Below, in pieces: positions 8,003 to 16,554 of a stretch of DNA of 64,000 nt (within the stretch, counting starts at the first letter, position 1; each line of letters opens with the position of its first letter). Under the pieces are notes generated by a model that was not told the DNA's origin, ran no database searches, and saw nothing but the letters and a program-made list of their open reading frames with translations. The translations under genes were made by a program, and so were the position numbers. This DNA comes from Chryseobacterium aureum (GTDB lineage Bacteria > Bacteroidota > Bacteroidia > Flavobacteriales > Weeksellaceae), in the NCBI RefSeq assembly GCF_003971235.1, contig NZ_CP034661.1, positions 1,178,001 through 1,242,000 of the forward strand, in the 5' to 3' direction.

Positions 8003-10006
8003 TTATTTATTAAAATTTTCTGCAAAGAATCCCAGCATCGATTTGTAGAGTTCAATTCTGTTCGGTTCTTTTCCAAATCCGTGTCCCTCATCATATTTTA
8101 CCAGATAAGGAACTTCAAAGCCTTTGGCGCGCATCGCTTTTACAATCTGATCTGATTCATTGATGTTTACCCTTGGATCATTAGCCCCCTGTACCACAAA
8201 TAATGGTTTTCTGATCTTATCAATCTGGAATACCGGAGAAACTTCTTTAGCAATTCTGGCTTCTTCGGGGTTGTCCAGATCATACCAGATCTGCTTCACC
8301 ATTTCTTTATAGGGTTTCCAGTATTCCGGGAAAGAAGCAAAGAAGGTGAAAATATTGGATACTCCCACATAGTCTACTCCACAGGTATAAAGATCCGGAG
8401 TTTTAATAAGTCCCATCAGCGTTGCATAGCCGCCGTGGCTTCCTCCATAAATGGCAACCTTATCTTTGTCTACCCATCCCTGTTCGATAGCGTATTTTAC
8501 ACCGTCTTCCACATCATCCATGGCTTTCCTTCCGATCTGTTTGTATCCCGCTTTCTGGAATGATTTTCCATATCCTCCTGAGATTCTGAAATTCACCTGA
8601 AGTGTGGCATACCCTCTGCTTGCAAACAGCTGTGTTTCCGGATTGAATCCCCAACGGTCTCTGATACCCTGAGGACCACCGTGAGGGTTTACAATGAGAG
8701 GAACTTTTTTTCCTTCCAAAGCTGCTTTAGGAAGCGTTATATATCCATGAATGGTCAGCCCGTCCCTGCTTTTAAATTCAATTGGTCTCATTTCAGCCAT
8801 ATCTTCTTCCTTCAGCTGGGGCATCAGGTTATACAGAAGTTTGATCTGCCTGGTTTTTGTATCATATTCATAATATGTCCCGTAAAGTTTATCACTTCCT
8901 ACAACAACCAGAAGCTTATCATTATTATCATCGGACGAAACAATACCAAATTCTTTATCTCCAAACTGAGCTTTTAATTGGTCATCTATTTCTTTATAAA
9001 ACTTACTTACCGGAACCGTTTCACCTTTTACGCCTTCATAGCTGATAAAATCCAGTTCATAGTTTCTGTTTTTACCCGCTGTGCTTATAGAGCTGACGTC
9101 ATATACAGGATTAGAATACACTTCTTTAATCACAGCATTTTTCTTCAGATCGTACAGTACAATTCTCGCTTTATCACTATCAAGATTCGTTACTACATAG
9201 GCTTCATCTTTATTTTTAGAATTTTCATTAAACTCTATAATACTGAAGGTATCGGACCAGTCCGCTGATTTAATCAGGTTGAATTTTCCTGTCTGGAGGT
9301 CTTTATAATAGGTTTTTGTTGTCAGTCCGTTTTCAAGGATGCTATATCCTCTTAAAGTTCCGTCTTTATCAAAAATATAATCGTCAATAGGGCTGTTGAC
9401 ATCTTTATTTTCATAGAGCTGAGTTATTTCCCCGGTAATATAGTTGATCTTAAAAGGTTCGAAGATCTGCTTATTGTTTTTATTCAGTGTAACGACAACG
9501 AAGTCCGTATCTTTTACAGGAATGATAGACTGTACTTTTACGCCGTCAAAAGGTGTAAGATCTTTCTGATTGCCACCATCTATGTCTGTAGCATATAAAT
9601 GAATATTCTCATTTCCTCCTCTATCCTGCGTATAGAAAAGGCGTTTTTTGTTCAGCCAGCCGTAGTTTCTTATAAGGTCGTCTTTTTCTACGATGGCTTT
9701 GCTAATTTTTCCTGTAGCCAGATCTTTTACATAAACATGGTTCTTTTTGTCCTGGTCTTTTTCTTTATAGGAAAGATATTTACCGTCTGGAGAGATTTTA
9801 AAAGCTGAAGCTTTTGGTCTTGCAAAGTAGTCTTCCACTTTGTATTTAAAGTTTCCTTTATCATAAGAAATAAGCTTTTCAATGCTGGCTTTGGAAGATG
9901 GCAAGGTAGGATCTCCAGGCAGTTTTGCGGTAGAACTTTGGGCGTTGGTCATGATGGTAGAGAGTACAATAAGGGCTGTACCGAAAATGTTGTGATTTAG
10001 GTTCAT
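8003..10006 (-). CDS. S9 family prolyl-oligopeptidase-type serine peptidase
   Basis: From the ATG at 10006 the product is 667 residues, beginning with a signal peptide (MNLNHNIFGTALIVLSTIMTNAQ). That is why I prefer this start to the 17-residue upstream extension, which would bury the signal. An N-terminal beta-propeller region (about residues 40-390) precedes an alpha/beta-hydrolase peptidase domain with HGGPQG (oxyanion), GGSHGG (nucleophile Ser near 523), GANDPRVN (Asp near 610) and DEGHGF (His near 642). Such enzymes cleave short peptides in the periplasm. The gene is monocistronic with a clear terminator. Substrate class (dipeptidyl or acylaminoacyl) is not decidable here. Confidence 0.93.
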   Translation of the reverse strand: MNLNHNIFGTALIVLSTIMTNAQSSTAKLPGDPTLPSSKASIEKLISYDKGNFKYKVEDYFARPKASAFKISPDGKYLSYKEKDQDKKNHVYVKDLATGKISKAIVEKDDLIRNYGWLNKKRLFYTQDRGGNENIHLYATDIDGGNQKDLTPFDGVKVQSIIPVKDTDFVVVTLNKNNKQIFEPFKINYITGEITQLYENKDVNSPIDDYIFDKDGTLRGYSILENGLTTKTYYKDLQTGKFNLIKSADWSDTFSIIEFNENSKNKDEAYVVTNLDSDKARIVLYDLKKNAVIKEVYSNPVYDVSSISTAGKNRNYELDFISYEGVKGETVPVSKFYKEIDDQLKAQFGDKEFGIVSSDDNNDKLLVVVGSDKLYGTYYEYDTKTRQIKLLYNLMPQLKEEDMAEMRPIEFKSRDGLTIHGYITLPKAALEGKKVPLIVNPHGGPQGIRDRWGFNPETQLFASRGYATLQVNFRISGGYGKSFQKAGYKQIGRKAMDDVEDGVKYAIEQGWVDKDKVAIYGGSHGGYATLMGLIKTPDLYTCGVDYVGVSNIFTFFASFPEYWKPYKEMVKQIWYDLDNPEEARIAKEVSPVFQIDKIRKPLFVVQGANDPRVNINESDQIVKAMRAKGFEVPYLVKYDEGHGFGKEPNRIELYKSMLGFFAENFNK

Positions 10007-10149
10007 AACTTCTGTTTTTAAAGTTAAAGTTATATACGCATTTAATTTCTGGAACAATAAAAAGTAAATGCATTTATATAATAAGACATATAATCACCCT
10101 AAAATGTTACACTATTTTATTAATTAATGAAAAAAATTCTGGATTTTAT

Positions 10150-10180
10150 AAAAAAAGACAGCTTTAGCGGCTGTCTTTTA
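10150..10180 (-). terminator. Rho-independent terminator after the DoxX-like gene
   Basis: Stem AAAAGACAGC/GCTGTCTTTT with a 7-base loop, flanked by A and T runs. It ends just before the stop codon of the minus-strand gene at 10182. Confidence 0.75.
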
Positions 10181-10181
10181 T

Positions 10182-10640
10182 CTATTGTAAATAAATCCCG
10201 AAATACCATGTCCATACGATCAGGATTATCTGCATGGGAATCCTTTCGGTATAAAGGTATTTCATTCCGGGACCGGTGTAATCGGCTTTAAAAATATTAA
10301 TTTTTTTCCTGGAAGAGTTGATATTGGCAATAAAAACCAGGACATAAAAAATAATGACCAAAATAGCCGTCAGTTCACGGATTGCCGGAATCATCAGCCC
10401 TATTCCTGCAGCCATTTCCAGAACTCCCGTAAAGTATACCCAAAACATTTTTGCGGGGATAAAATCCGGAATCATCATGGCCATTCCTTTCTGAAACTTA
10501 AAATGAGAAATACCTGTAAAGAGGATAAAAACAGCCATTCCCAGATTTCCTGAGAATATAAAATCCGGCTTCCCCTGAAACAGAAAGGTTCCCAGCAAAG
10601 CCAGAATAAATGTTGCGAAAAGTATTACAAGTAATTTCAT
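10182..10640 (-). CDS. DoxX-like four-helix membrane protein
   Basis: The 152-residue product has four hydrophobic segments (about residues 3-22, 30-48, 68-90 and 93-110, plus a last one near 135-150) and the DoxX-like pattern FTGISHFKF...IPAKMFWVYFTGVLEMAAGIGL. DoxX family members are inner-membrane proteins linked to thiol or redox stress complexes, but their mechanism is unsettled. It precedes the AHSA1 genes' far end in the same direction but has its own terminator. A second DoxX-like gene lies at 32310. Confidence 0.8.
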   Translation of the reverse strand: MKLLVILFATFILALLGTFLFQGKPDFIFSGNLGMAVFILFTGISHFKFQKGMAMMIPDFIPAKMFWVYFTGVLEMAAGIGLMIPAIRELTAILVIIFYVLVFIANINSSRKKINIFKADYTGPGMKYLYTERIPMQIILIVWTWYFGIYLQ

Positions 10641-10700
10641 TTTTTTGTAGTAGGTGTTAGGGCTAAGGTAGCAATTTTAAACTGTAAACTTTGAAATTAT

Positions 10701-11159
10701 TTACACTGAGCCAAAGCTTACTCCTTCTGCAAGGCTTTTTACCACCATCAGACCTTTTGTAAAGCCCATATTCATATGATCCTGCCATTGTTTTTCTACC
10801 TGAACTTCGGCATGAAGTTTTGTTTTCCCGTCAAAATCAATGAGAAAATATTTTTCAAAACTCCCGTTCCATTCTACCACTTCTTTGCTTTGTGTGTCTT
10901 CATTGCCTTCTTTATCTACCATTCCCAGATGTTTGAAGACGATCTGGTTTGGCTCATCCAGGCTGTCTATGGTTGAAACCATTCCTTCTCCGTCTGCATT
11001 AAGAAAATAGGTTTTCCCTCCAACTTTCCAGTCGGATTTCATGACAGATCCAGCACCGAAATACTTGGTCCATTCACTATATGTTTCAGGAGTCCACAGG
11101 ATGTCCCAAACTTTCTGTTTGGGTGCATCAATTATTGTTTCGTATGATAAGGTTTCCAT
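10701..11159 (-). CDS. SRPBCC / AHSA1-domain protein
   Basis: A 152-residue START-like (SRPBCC) protein. It begins METLSYETIIDAPKQKVWDILWTPETYSEWT, the usual first strand, helix-grip loop and WT motif of the AHSA1/polyketide-cyclase branch, and ends with a long helix (MNMGFTKGLMVVKSLAEGV). These domains bind hydrophobic ligands in a deep pocket; no catalytic residue can be named. A paralogue starts 48 bases downstream (11208) and a third lies at 13939, all in one minus-strand run with VOC and DinB genes. Confidence 0.85.
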   Translation of the reverse strand: METLSYETIIDAPKQKVWDILWTPETYSEWTKYFGAGSVMKSDWKVGGKTYFLNADGEGMVSTIDSLDEPNQIVFKHLGMVDKEGNEDTQSKEVVEWNGSFEKYFLIDFDGKTKLHAEVQVEKQWQDHMNMGFTKGLMVVKSLAEGVSFGSV

Positions 11160-11207
11160 TTTTAAAAATTTGTAATCGGGTCTTTCATTTATTTAAAAAT
11201 GAATCAT

Positions 11208-11636
11208 TTACAGTTGATTTTCCGAAAGATGCTTGACAATGGACATTGCTTTTGGAAATTTTTCTTCAAAGAATTCTTTGAATTCTGCCGGAGTCTGAAC
11301 TTCTGTTTTAAGTAAAGTTCCTTCTTCGTTCTCTTCAAGAAAATAGGCTTCGGTGGCTTCTCCCCAGTCCTGAGGAACTTCAATGCCTTCATAAATTTCT
11401 CCCAGATGCAGAAATTTTATTTCTTCATTAGGAATCACTTTTTCCACTCTGCTGTACATCCCGTTGTTTTTGGGATCAAGAAATTTAACGATATTATTTT
11501 CTTCAAGCGTTCCTTCATAAAAAGAACCGTCCGTAAAAGCCGTTGTCCACTGTCTGTAGGTAATGTCTCCCCAAAGGACACTCCATACTTTTTCGGGTTC
11601 GGCATTGATCTCTATTTCGTATGATAATTTTTCCAT
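11208..11636 (-). CDS. SRPBCC-domain protein
   Basis: A 142-residue START-like protein with the same opening as its neighbour (MEKLSYEIEINAEPEKVWSVLWGDITYRQWTTAF). It has the strand-rich middle and a C-terminal helix (FPKAMSIVKHLSENQL). It is a tandem paralogue of the gene at 10701, somewhat diverged, and likely cotranscribed with it. Ligand unknown. Confidence 0.82.
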   Translation of the reverse strand: MEKLSYEIEINAEPEKVWSVLWGDITYRQWTTAFTDGSFYEGTLEENNIVKFLDPKNNGMYSRVEKVIPNEEIKFLHLGEIYEGIEVPQDWGEATEAYFLEENEEGTLLKTEVQTPAEFKEFFEEKFPKAMSIVKHLSENQL

Positions 11637-11741
11637 ATATTTTTTTAAGGTATTAGGTTGTAGATAATAGGTTGCAGGTGATCGTGTTTGAGACTTGAAG
11701 GATTAGAGCATTTTAGAGTAAGGGAGTATTGAACTGCAATT

Positions 11742-11776
11742 TTCTAACTTCTAACTTCTAATTTCTAACTTCTAAT
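11742..11776. repeat. heptanucleotide array (TTCTAAC/T, 5 units)
   Basis: Five consecutive 7-mers TTCTAAC, TTCTAAC, TTCTAAT, TTCTAAC, TTCTAAT end 7 bases before the SDR stop codon, in the 147-base gap between the SRPBCC and SDR genes. Confidence 0.75.
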
Positions 11777-11783
11777 ATCTTAT

Positions 11784-12617
11784 TTATCCTCCCACAAAGT
11801 CACCTCCATTAATGTGAATGATTTCTCCTGTGATATAGCTTGCATCTTTGGAAGCAAGAAAAACATAGGCAGGAGCAACTTCTGATGGCTGCCCCGCACG
11901 CTTGAGCGGTGTATCTTTTCCAAACTTAGAAAGATCATCAAAAGCTTCTTTTACAAGAGGGGTCCAAATAGGTCCCGGTGCAATTCCGTTCACCAGAATC
12001 TTTTTTTCTGCAAGATTATCAGCCAAAGAGCGGATAAATGACAATACAGCTCCCTTGGTAGCGGCATAATCAATTAAATGATCACTTCCCCGATATGCTG
12101 TGACAGAGGTTGTACAGATGATCCTTCCCCCTTTTTGAATGAGGGGAAGAAAATTTCTGGTGAACGAAATCATAGAAATGATGTTGGTATCAAATGTTTC
12201 CTGAATCTGTTCATCAGAGATTTTTTCCAGACTGCTTTTGGAGGTGTGAATTCCTGCATTATTAACAAGAATATCAATATTTTTCCATGCTGATTTAATC
12301 TTCTCTGCACATCTTGTCCTGAAAGCTTTTTTGGTAAGATCTCCCTTGATCAGCAGGCATTTCTGTCCTTCTTTTTCTACCAGCTTTTTGGTTTCTTTGG
12401 CGTCGTTATCACTTTCTTTATAAATGATGGCAACATCTGCTCCTTCTCTTGCAAAGTGAACGGCTACGGCCTGTCCTATCCCACTGTCTCCTCCGGAAAT
12501 AACTGCTTTTTTCCCCTGAAGCTTACGGCTTCCGCGATAATCATTCCGGATAATTTCCGGAAACAGCCCTTCTTTAGGGACTTTTGATTTAGCATCTGAT
12601 TTGTTCTGCGTCTTCAT
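11784..12617 (-). CDS. SDR family oxidoreductase (YghA/YdaD-like)
   Basis: From ATG 12617 the product is 277 residues: a short N-terminal extension (KVPKEGLFPEI), then a Rossmann fold with the cofactor motif SGGDSGIG (41-48), NNAG, catalytic Ser in TTSVTA and YxxxK as YAATK, and the C-terminal ITGEIIHINGGDFVGG. The extension plus GGDSGIG is typical of the YghA-type stress-associated SDRs that reduce aldehydes or ketones with NADPH. The 10-residue upstream extension to 12647 is rejected because the MKTQNKSDAK start fits the family. It lies in the detoxification run between VOC and SRPBCC genes. Confidence 0.9.
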   Translation of the reverse strand: MKTQNKSDAKSKVPKEGLFPEIIRNDYRGSRKLQGKKAVISGGDSGIGQAVAVHFAREGADVAIIYKESDNDAKETKKLVEKEGQKCLLIKGDLTKKAFRTRCAEKIKSAWKNIDILVNNAGIHTSKSSLEKISDEQIQETFDTNIISMISFTRNFLPLIQKGGRIICTTSVTAYRGSDHLIDYAATKGAVLSFIRSLADNLAEKKILVNGIAPGPIWTPLVKEAFDDLSKFGKDTPLKRAGQPSEVAPAYVFLASKDASYITGEIIHINGGDFVGG

Positions 12618-12665
12618 AGGCAAATCTTTTTCCCTAAACCATATCAAACAATAAGCCGAAATAGA

Positions 12666-13532
12666 TTAAGAATTATAAGCATCTTCTAAATCCTGTATAA
12701 TAATTTTCTGCATTTTCATCATTGCCTGGACTACCTGATAAGCTTTTTCCTGATTAGAATCGTTCATTAACTGAATGAGTCTTTTGGGAACAATCTGCCA
12801 GCTCATTCCGTATTTATCTTTCAGCCAGCCGCACATACTTTCTCTTCCACCATCTGCTGTGAAAGTATTCCAGTAATGATCGGTCTGCTGCTGATCATCG
12901 GTCATCACCACCAATGAGATGCCTTCATTAAAATCAAACTGATGATCATAAGAATTATCCATGCAGAACAGGCTGTAATTGTCAATCGTAAAATGAGCAT
13001 GCTGTATATGTTCTGCCGGTTCCGGGATGTCGTGACCTTCACTTCCTGCCCCGTAAGTCAGTATATTTCCTATGCCTGAGTTAGGAAAAGTACTGGTATA
13101 AAGCTCCATTGCTTCTTTTGCTTTCCCATTATTCTGATGGATAAACATCAGGGTAGGAATTATTTTCTGTTCGCTTGCTTTTTCTCCCAAAAACAGCTGC
13201 CAGGTTACTCCGTATTTATCCTGAACCCATCCGTATTTAGGGCTCCAGGAATAAGATCCCAGCTCCATCAAGGCTATTCCGCCATCCCGTAACTGATCCC
13301 AGTATTTTTGAACTTCCTCTTCAGTTTCACAGATTACCATGAAAGAGATAGAAGCATTTTTTTTGAACTGCGGGCCTCCATTCAGAAGCATAAGCCTCTG
13401 CCCAAACAAATCAACATTCATTACAACAGGTGTATCAGCTGTAATTTCGCCTCCGAAAACGGTACAGTAAAATTCTGCAGACTGTTTAGCATCTCCGTCA
13501 TACCAGAGACATGGGAAAATATCGTTATTCAT
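12666..13532 (-). CDS. two-domain VOC (PhnB / 3-demethylubiquinone-9 methyltransferase-like) protein
   Basis: The 288-residue protein contains two PhnB-like VOC modules in tandem: residues 1-118 (FPCLWYDGDAKQSAEFYCTVFGGEI ... GWVQDKYGVTWQLF) and 123-256 (IPTLMFIHQNNGKAKEAMELYTSTFPNSGI ... GWLKDKYGMSWQIVPKRL). A helical tail of about 30 residues follows. Each module ends in the characteristic KYGxxWQ element. Such proteins are usually annotated as 3-demethylubiquinone-9 3-methyltransferase-like, but no SAM-binding fold is present and the true function is unknown. Six VOC genes lie in this 12-kb stretch. Confidence 0.85.
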   Translation of the reverse strand: MNNDIFPCLWYDGDAKQSAEFYCTVFGGEITADTPVVMNVDLFGQRLMLLNGGPQFKKNASISFMVICETEEEVQKYWDQLRDGGIALMELGSYSWSPKYGWVQDKYGVTWQLFLGEKASEQKIIPTLMFIHQNNGKAKEAMELYTSTFPNSGIGNILTYGAGSEGHDIPEPAEHIQHAHFTIDNYSLFCMDNSYDHQFDFNEGISLVVMTDDQQQTDHYWNTFTADGGRESMCGWLKDKYGMSWQIVPKRLIQLMNDSNQEKAYQVVQAMMKMQKIIIQDLEDAYNS

Positions 13533-13663
13533 AATTTTAATTTTAGTAAAGGGTAATGTATTATAAATTTGCTTCTCTGTATAACGGCAAAAGACATCTT
13601 ATGCCTTTGCATTCCTTCCGTTTGACTGCAATGACACTGCCTGATTTACCCGTTGTATATGTA

Positions 13664-13903
13664 TTATGCTTCTTTAAAGCAGACCTGATTTTCTTTCATG
13701 TAATTCTTCAGCTTCATCATCGCATTTTTGCCAAAACCATGAAGCTGCATGATTTCTTTTTCGGAATAATCTGAAAGTTTTTCCAAAGAATTTATTTTTT
13801 CTTTTTCCAAGGCTCTTCTTGCAGGAATCGCAATCACTCCGTGAAGAAATTGTTCTGCAGAGTCATAATTAAAAGCATACAGAGAGTTTAAACTCTTTGA
13901 CAT
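13664..13903 (-). CDS. helix-hairpin-helix protein (RNA polymerase alpha C-terminal-like)
   Basis: A 79-residue protein from ATG 13903 (MSKSLNSLYAFNYDSAEQFLHGV). The region IPARRALEKEKINSLEKLSDYSEKEIMQLHGFGKNAMMKLKNYM has the helix-hairpin-helix pattern of the RNA polymerase alpha C-terminal domain, with HGFGKNAM as the hairpin. It could bind DNA non-specifically. The six-residue upstream extension is less likely. It sits between VOC and SRPBCC genes in the same direction. No catalytic domain is attached, so the role is unclear. Confidence 0.75.
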   Translation of the reverse strand: MSKSLNSLYAFNYDSAEQFLHGVIAIPARRALEKEKINSLEKLSDYSEKEIMQLHGFGKNAMMKLKNYMKENQVCFKEA

Positions 13904-13938
13904 GATAACTAGATTGATCATGGCTACAAAAAATATAG

Positions 13939-14352
13939 TTAATGGTTCTCAACATATTTGTGAAAATTATTCAGAATAGCATACCAGCCGTCTCTTTGCA
14001 TTTCCACAGAATTTTGTTTTTCGGGATCGAAAATTTCAATGACTTTCGTTGTATTTTCATCTATTTTATTGAAAATAACTTCCACTTTCCGCCCGTCCTC
14101 CATGTGATATTTAATAAGCTCATGCGGAATAATTTCGTCGTAAACTCCTTCAAAATCGAATCCGAAACTTTTGTCCTTCGCTTCCATCCTGTGTTTGAAT
14201 CTTCCTCCAGCCGTAAGGTTATTTTCAGAACTAGGACAATGCCAGGTTTCATGGGCAAAATTCCATTTCGTGACGTGTTTGGGTTCATTGAAATAGTTCC
14301 AGACCTTTTCCACCGGTGCTAAAATTGTAATGTCTATTTTAATTGGATCCAT
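13939..14352 (-). CDS. SRPBCC-domain protein
   Basis: A 137-residue START-like protein: MDPIKIDITILAPVEKVWNYFNEPKHVTKWNFAHETWHCP, a GGRF turn, and the terminal helix RDGWYAILNNFHKYVENH. It resembles the activator-of-Hsp90-type SRPBCC proteins and is the third of its kind in the cluster. Ligand unknown. It is immediately upstream of the small HhH gene in the same direction. Confidence 0.85.
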   Translation of the reverse strand: MDPIKIDITILAPVEKVWNYFNEPKHVTKWNFAHETWHCPSSENNLTAGGRFKHRMEAKDKSFGFDFEGVYDEIIPHELIKYHMEDGRKVEVIFNKIDENTTKVIEIFDPEKQNSVEMQRDGWYAILNNFHKYVENH

Positions 14353-14384
14353 AGTTCTATTTTTTAAGTTAAATAAAGAGCTGC

Positions 14385-14507
14385 TGCTGTCTCAAAAGTC
14401 AAAACATCTGTTTTCCGCCACTAAAAAGCAAAAACCGCATTGATTTCCAGGCACATGAACTACCCCGCTTTTTTCATTGGGCTAAAAATGATAGTTTTGA
14501 GACAGCA
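14385..14507. mobile_element. 123-bp MITE-like element or IS remnant
   Basis: Perfect 13-bp terminal inverted repeats (TGCTGTCTCAAAA at 14385-14397 and its complement at 14495-14507) enclose about 97 bases with no reading frame. Inverted repeats of the type TGTCTCAAAA are found at ends of several IS families. No target-site duplication is obvious. Confidence 0.6.
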
Positions 14508-14538
14508 TCCTCTCCTTTATCATTAGTTAAATATAAGA

Positions 14539-14970
14539 TTATTTTGCATATTCTTCATTATAGTTCACCATCCAATGAACACCGTATTTATCCTGAAAGC
14601 ACCCGAAATAGTCTCCCCAGAACTGGTCTTCAATCGGCATCTCTACGTTTCCGCCATCAGAAAGTTCTTTAAAAATCCTGTCTGCTTCACTTTTGGAATC
14701 CGGGAAAATGGAAACATAGTTATTATTTCCTACAGTAAGAGTCTGTCCAAAACCGGGTACAATATCAGATGCCATTAAAAGGTCTCCTCCTACAGGCAGT
14801 GCAATGTGCATTACTCTGTTTTTCTCTTCTTCCGAAAGGTTTTCAGTACCGGGAGCATTTCCCATTTTATGAATTCCTCCAACGAATTCACCACCGAAAA
14901 CAGTTTTGTAAAAATTGAACGCTTCTTCAGCTGTTCCGTCAAAATTTAGGTATGGATTTAATTTAGCCAT
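14539..14970 (-). CDS. VOC family (PhnB-like) protein
   Basis: A 143-residue single VOC module from ATG 14970 (MAKLNPYLNFDGTAEEAFNFYKTVFGGEF), ending in FQDKYGVHWMVNYNEEYAK. The upstream 18 residues are hydrophobic and lack family similarity, so I use the internal ATG. It is closest to PhnB-type glyoxalase-like proteins; substrate unknown. Same strand as neighbours but with a 100-base gap before it. Confidence 0.87.
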   Translation of the reverse strand: MAKLNPYLNFDGTAEEAFNFYKTVFGGEFVGGIHKMGNAPGTENLSEEEKNRVMHIALPVGGDLLMASDIVPGFGQTLTVGNNNYVSIFPDSKSEADRIFKELSDGGNVEMPIEDQFWGDYFGCFQDKYGVHWMVNYNEEYAK

Positions 14971-15058
14971 GATTTTTAATTTTAAAGTTATTATTATAAG
15001 ATGTAGTTTCTCCTGTTGAGCCATTAAGGATTAATTAATTTACTATGAATGAAAGCTC

Positions 15059-15835
15059 TTAACGGATTAAAAATTTTTCAACTTCTTTTACGGTAAAGTC
15101 TATTAAGCCTGTATCTGTATTTCCGTCAAAATCAGGCATCATATAAGTGCCATGAGCAGCGGGAAGAATCATCAATCGTGACCCTTTTACCAGGCGCCAC
15201 ATTGCTGCGGTATGTTCGGGTTTCATCACATCCTGGTCTCCGCTGATGAATAATGTAGGGGCCTCTATGGAGGTCAATACCTCATCATCCCAGTCCTCAA
15301 AGGTCTGCATCCTTTTGCAGTCTTTCTCAAAAAGGTTTTCGAGCTTTGAAAAATCCGGATTGAGATGTAAAAAATTAATTTTGAAAGCTTCCGGCATTGA
15401 ATCAAAGGTTGCTTCCTGCATTCCTTCAAAAAAACCGTCTATCATACCGTTCCTTTTATAAAATGCTGAGGCAACAACCAGTTTATCAACGATTCCCGGA
15501 TGGCGGTGCCCGATCTGCATGACGGTGCTTCCTCCGTTACTGAATCCCCAGAATGCAGCTTTTTCAATGTTAAGCGCTGCCAGAAGTCCGGCCACATCGT
15601 CTGCATCCTGTTCAAATGTTTCCGGAATATCCCGGTGTTCACTTCGTCCGTGGTTTTGAAGATCAATACCTATAAGCTGAAATTTTTCTTCCAGTCTTGC
15701 TATCACTTTCTTAAAATCGAAAAGGAAAGAAGATCCGCCTCCATGGATCAGAACCAAAGGTTTGCCTGATCCATAGACCTCGTAATACAACTGGATTCCG
15801 TTGACTTTTTTATAGCCTGTTTCTACTGGGTTCAT
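15059..15835 (-). CDS. alpha/beta fold hydrolase
   Basis: A 258-residue alpha/beta hydrolase. It has an HGGGSSF oxyanion region, the nucleophile elbow GFSNGG near residue 98, GDQDVMKPEHT with the catalytic Asp, and a late His in PAAHGTYMMPDF. Small esterase/lactonase-type enzymes of this class act in the cytosol. It starts two bases after the DinB gene stops, indicating translational coupling. Substrate not predictable. Confidence 0.88.
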   Translation of the reverse strand: MNPVETGYKKVNGIQLYYEVYGSGKPLVLIHGGGSSFLFDFKKVIARLEEKFQLIGIDLQNHGRSEHRDIPETFEQDADDVAGLLAALNIEKAAFWGFSNGGSTVMQIGHRHPGIVDKLVVASAFYKRNGMIDGFFEGMQEATFDSMPEAFKINFLHLNPDFSKLENLFEKDCKRMQTFEDWDDEVLTSIEAPTLFISGDQDVMKPEHTAAMWRLVKGSRLMILPAAHGTYMMPDFDGNTDTGLIDFTVKEVEKFLIR

Positions 15836-15837
15836 TA

Positions 15838-16362
15838 TTAATATTTAAGATTTTCGTCTACATCATATTTCATTCCCGGATAATCCAGAATTCTGCGCAT
15901 GAGACCTATCTGACCGCTTAAATAGTCTTCACGGCCTATACACATTCCTACGAAATTGAGTTTTGTTTCTTTAATGAAGGGAATGTTCATGCCTATTTCA
16001 AAAATTTCATCCAGCTCTTCATCCGTTACTTCATAAAGTTTTTCATATACTTTGGCGGAAATTGCGTGAAAATTATCTTTCAGCTCTGCCAGAGTGGGGT
16101 ATTTAAAGCTTTCATCCAGTGCTTTTCCCTGGAAAAACAGTTCGCTGTAAGGATCTTCTTCACGAAGTCCAAGTACCCAGCCCAGGCCGTAACGCATGTT
16201 GACAAAATTTCCGGCCATCCAAACAATATGATTGGTTTTATTTTCAATTCTTTTTAACGCATCTTCTTCCGAAATGCCGTCCAGAACATTCATAAAGCTT
16301 TGGGAATGCATTCTGTAAGCCGGAATAACGAGCTCCATTTTTTTTGATTTTGGGGTGTTCAT
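15838..16362 (-). CDS. DinB-family four-helix protein
   Basis: A 174-residue DinB/YfiT-like protein with metal-site histidine in TNHIVWMAGNFVNMRYGLGWVLG and a C-terminal REDYLSGQIGLMRRILDYPG helix. In the last helix the usual His of DinB (HxxH or HxxQ) is replaced by YLSGQ, so the metal site may be incomplete. DinB-like proteins include thiol-dependent metalloenzymes (DinB_2, bacillithiol transferase type). Directly coupled to the hydrolase gene. A related gene lies at 16555. Confidence 0.8.
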   Translation of the reverse strand: MNTPKSKKMELVIPAYRMHSQSFMNVLDGISEEDALKRIENKTNHIVWMAGNFVNMRYGLGWVLGLREEDPYSELFFQGKALDESFKYPTLAELKDNFHAISAKVYEKLYEVTDEELDEIFEIGMNIPFIKETKLNFVGMCIGREDYLSGQIGLMRRILDYPGMKYDVDENLKY

Positions 16363-16368
16363 TTTTAA

Positions 16369-16396
16369 TTAGAGATTAGAAGTTAGAAATTAGCAG
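16369..16396. repeat. heptanucleotide array (TTAGAAG-like, 4 units)
   Basis: Four 7-mers, TTAGAGA, TTAGAAG, TTAGAAA and TTAGCAG, directly upstream of a family A repeat. Confidence 0.6.
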
Positions 16397-16482
16397 GTTG
16401 GAGAAACGCTAAGGCGCTAAGGGTTTTACAAACTATGCGTTTTTAAGGCGCGAGAATTTTATCTTCGATAAAATTTCACTCA
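16397..16482. repeat. dispersed intergenic repeat family A, copy 3
   Basis: GAGAAACGCTAAGGCGCTAAGGG, then TTTAAGGCGCGAGA and the hairpin ATTTTATC/TTC/GATAAAAT (16456-16474). The loop differs (TTC instead of TCC) while both arms are conserved. Confidence 0.7.
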
Positions 16483-16554
16483 TCTAAAAGATAATGCTAA
16501 TCTTTTAAAAGAGACTTGTTATTTCGAGCCAAGCTAAGAATTTAAAAATACCCG

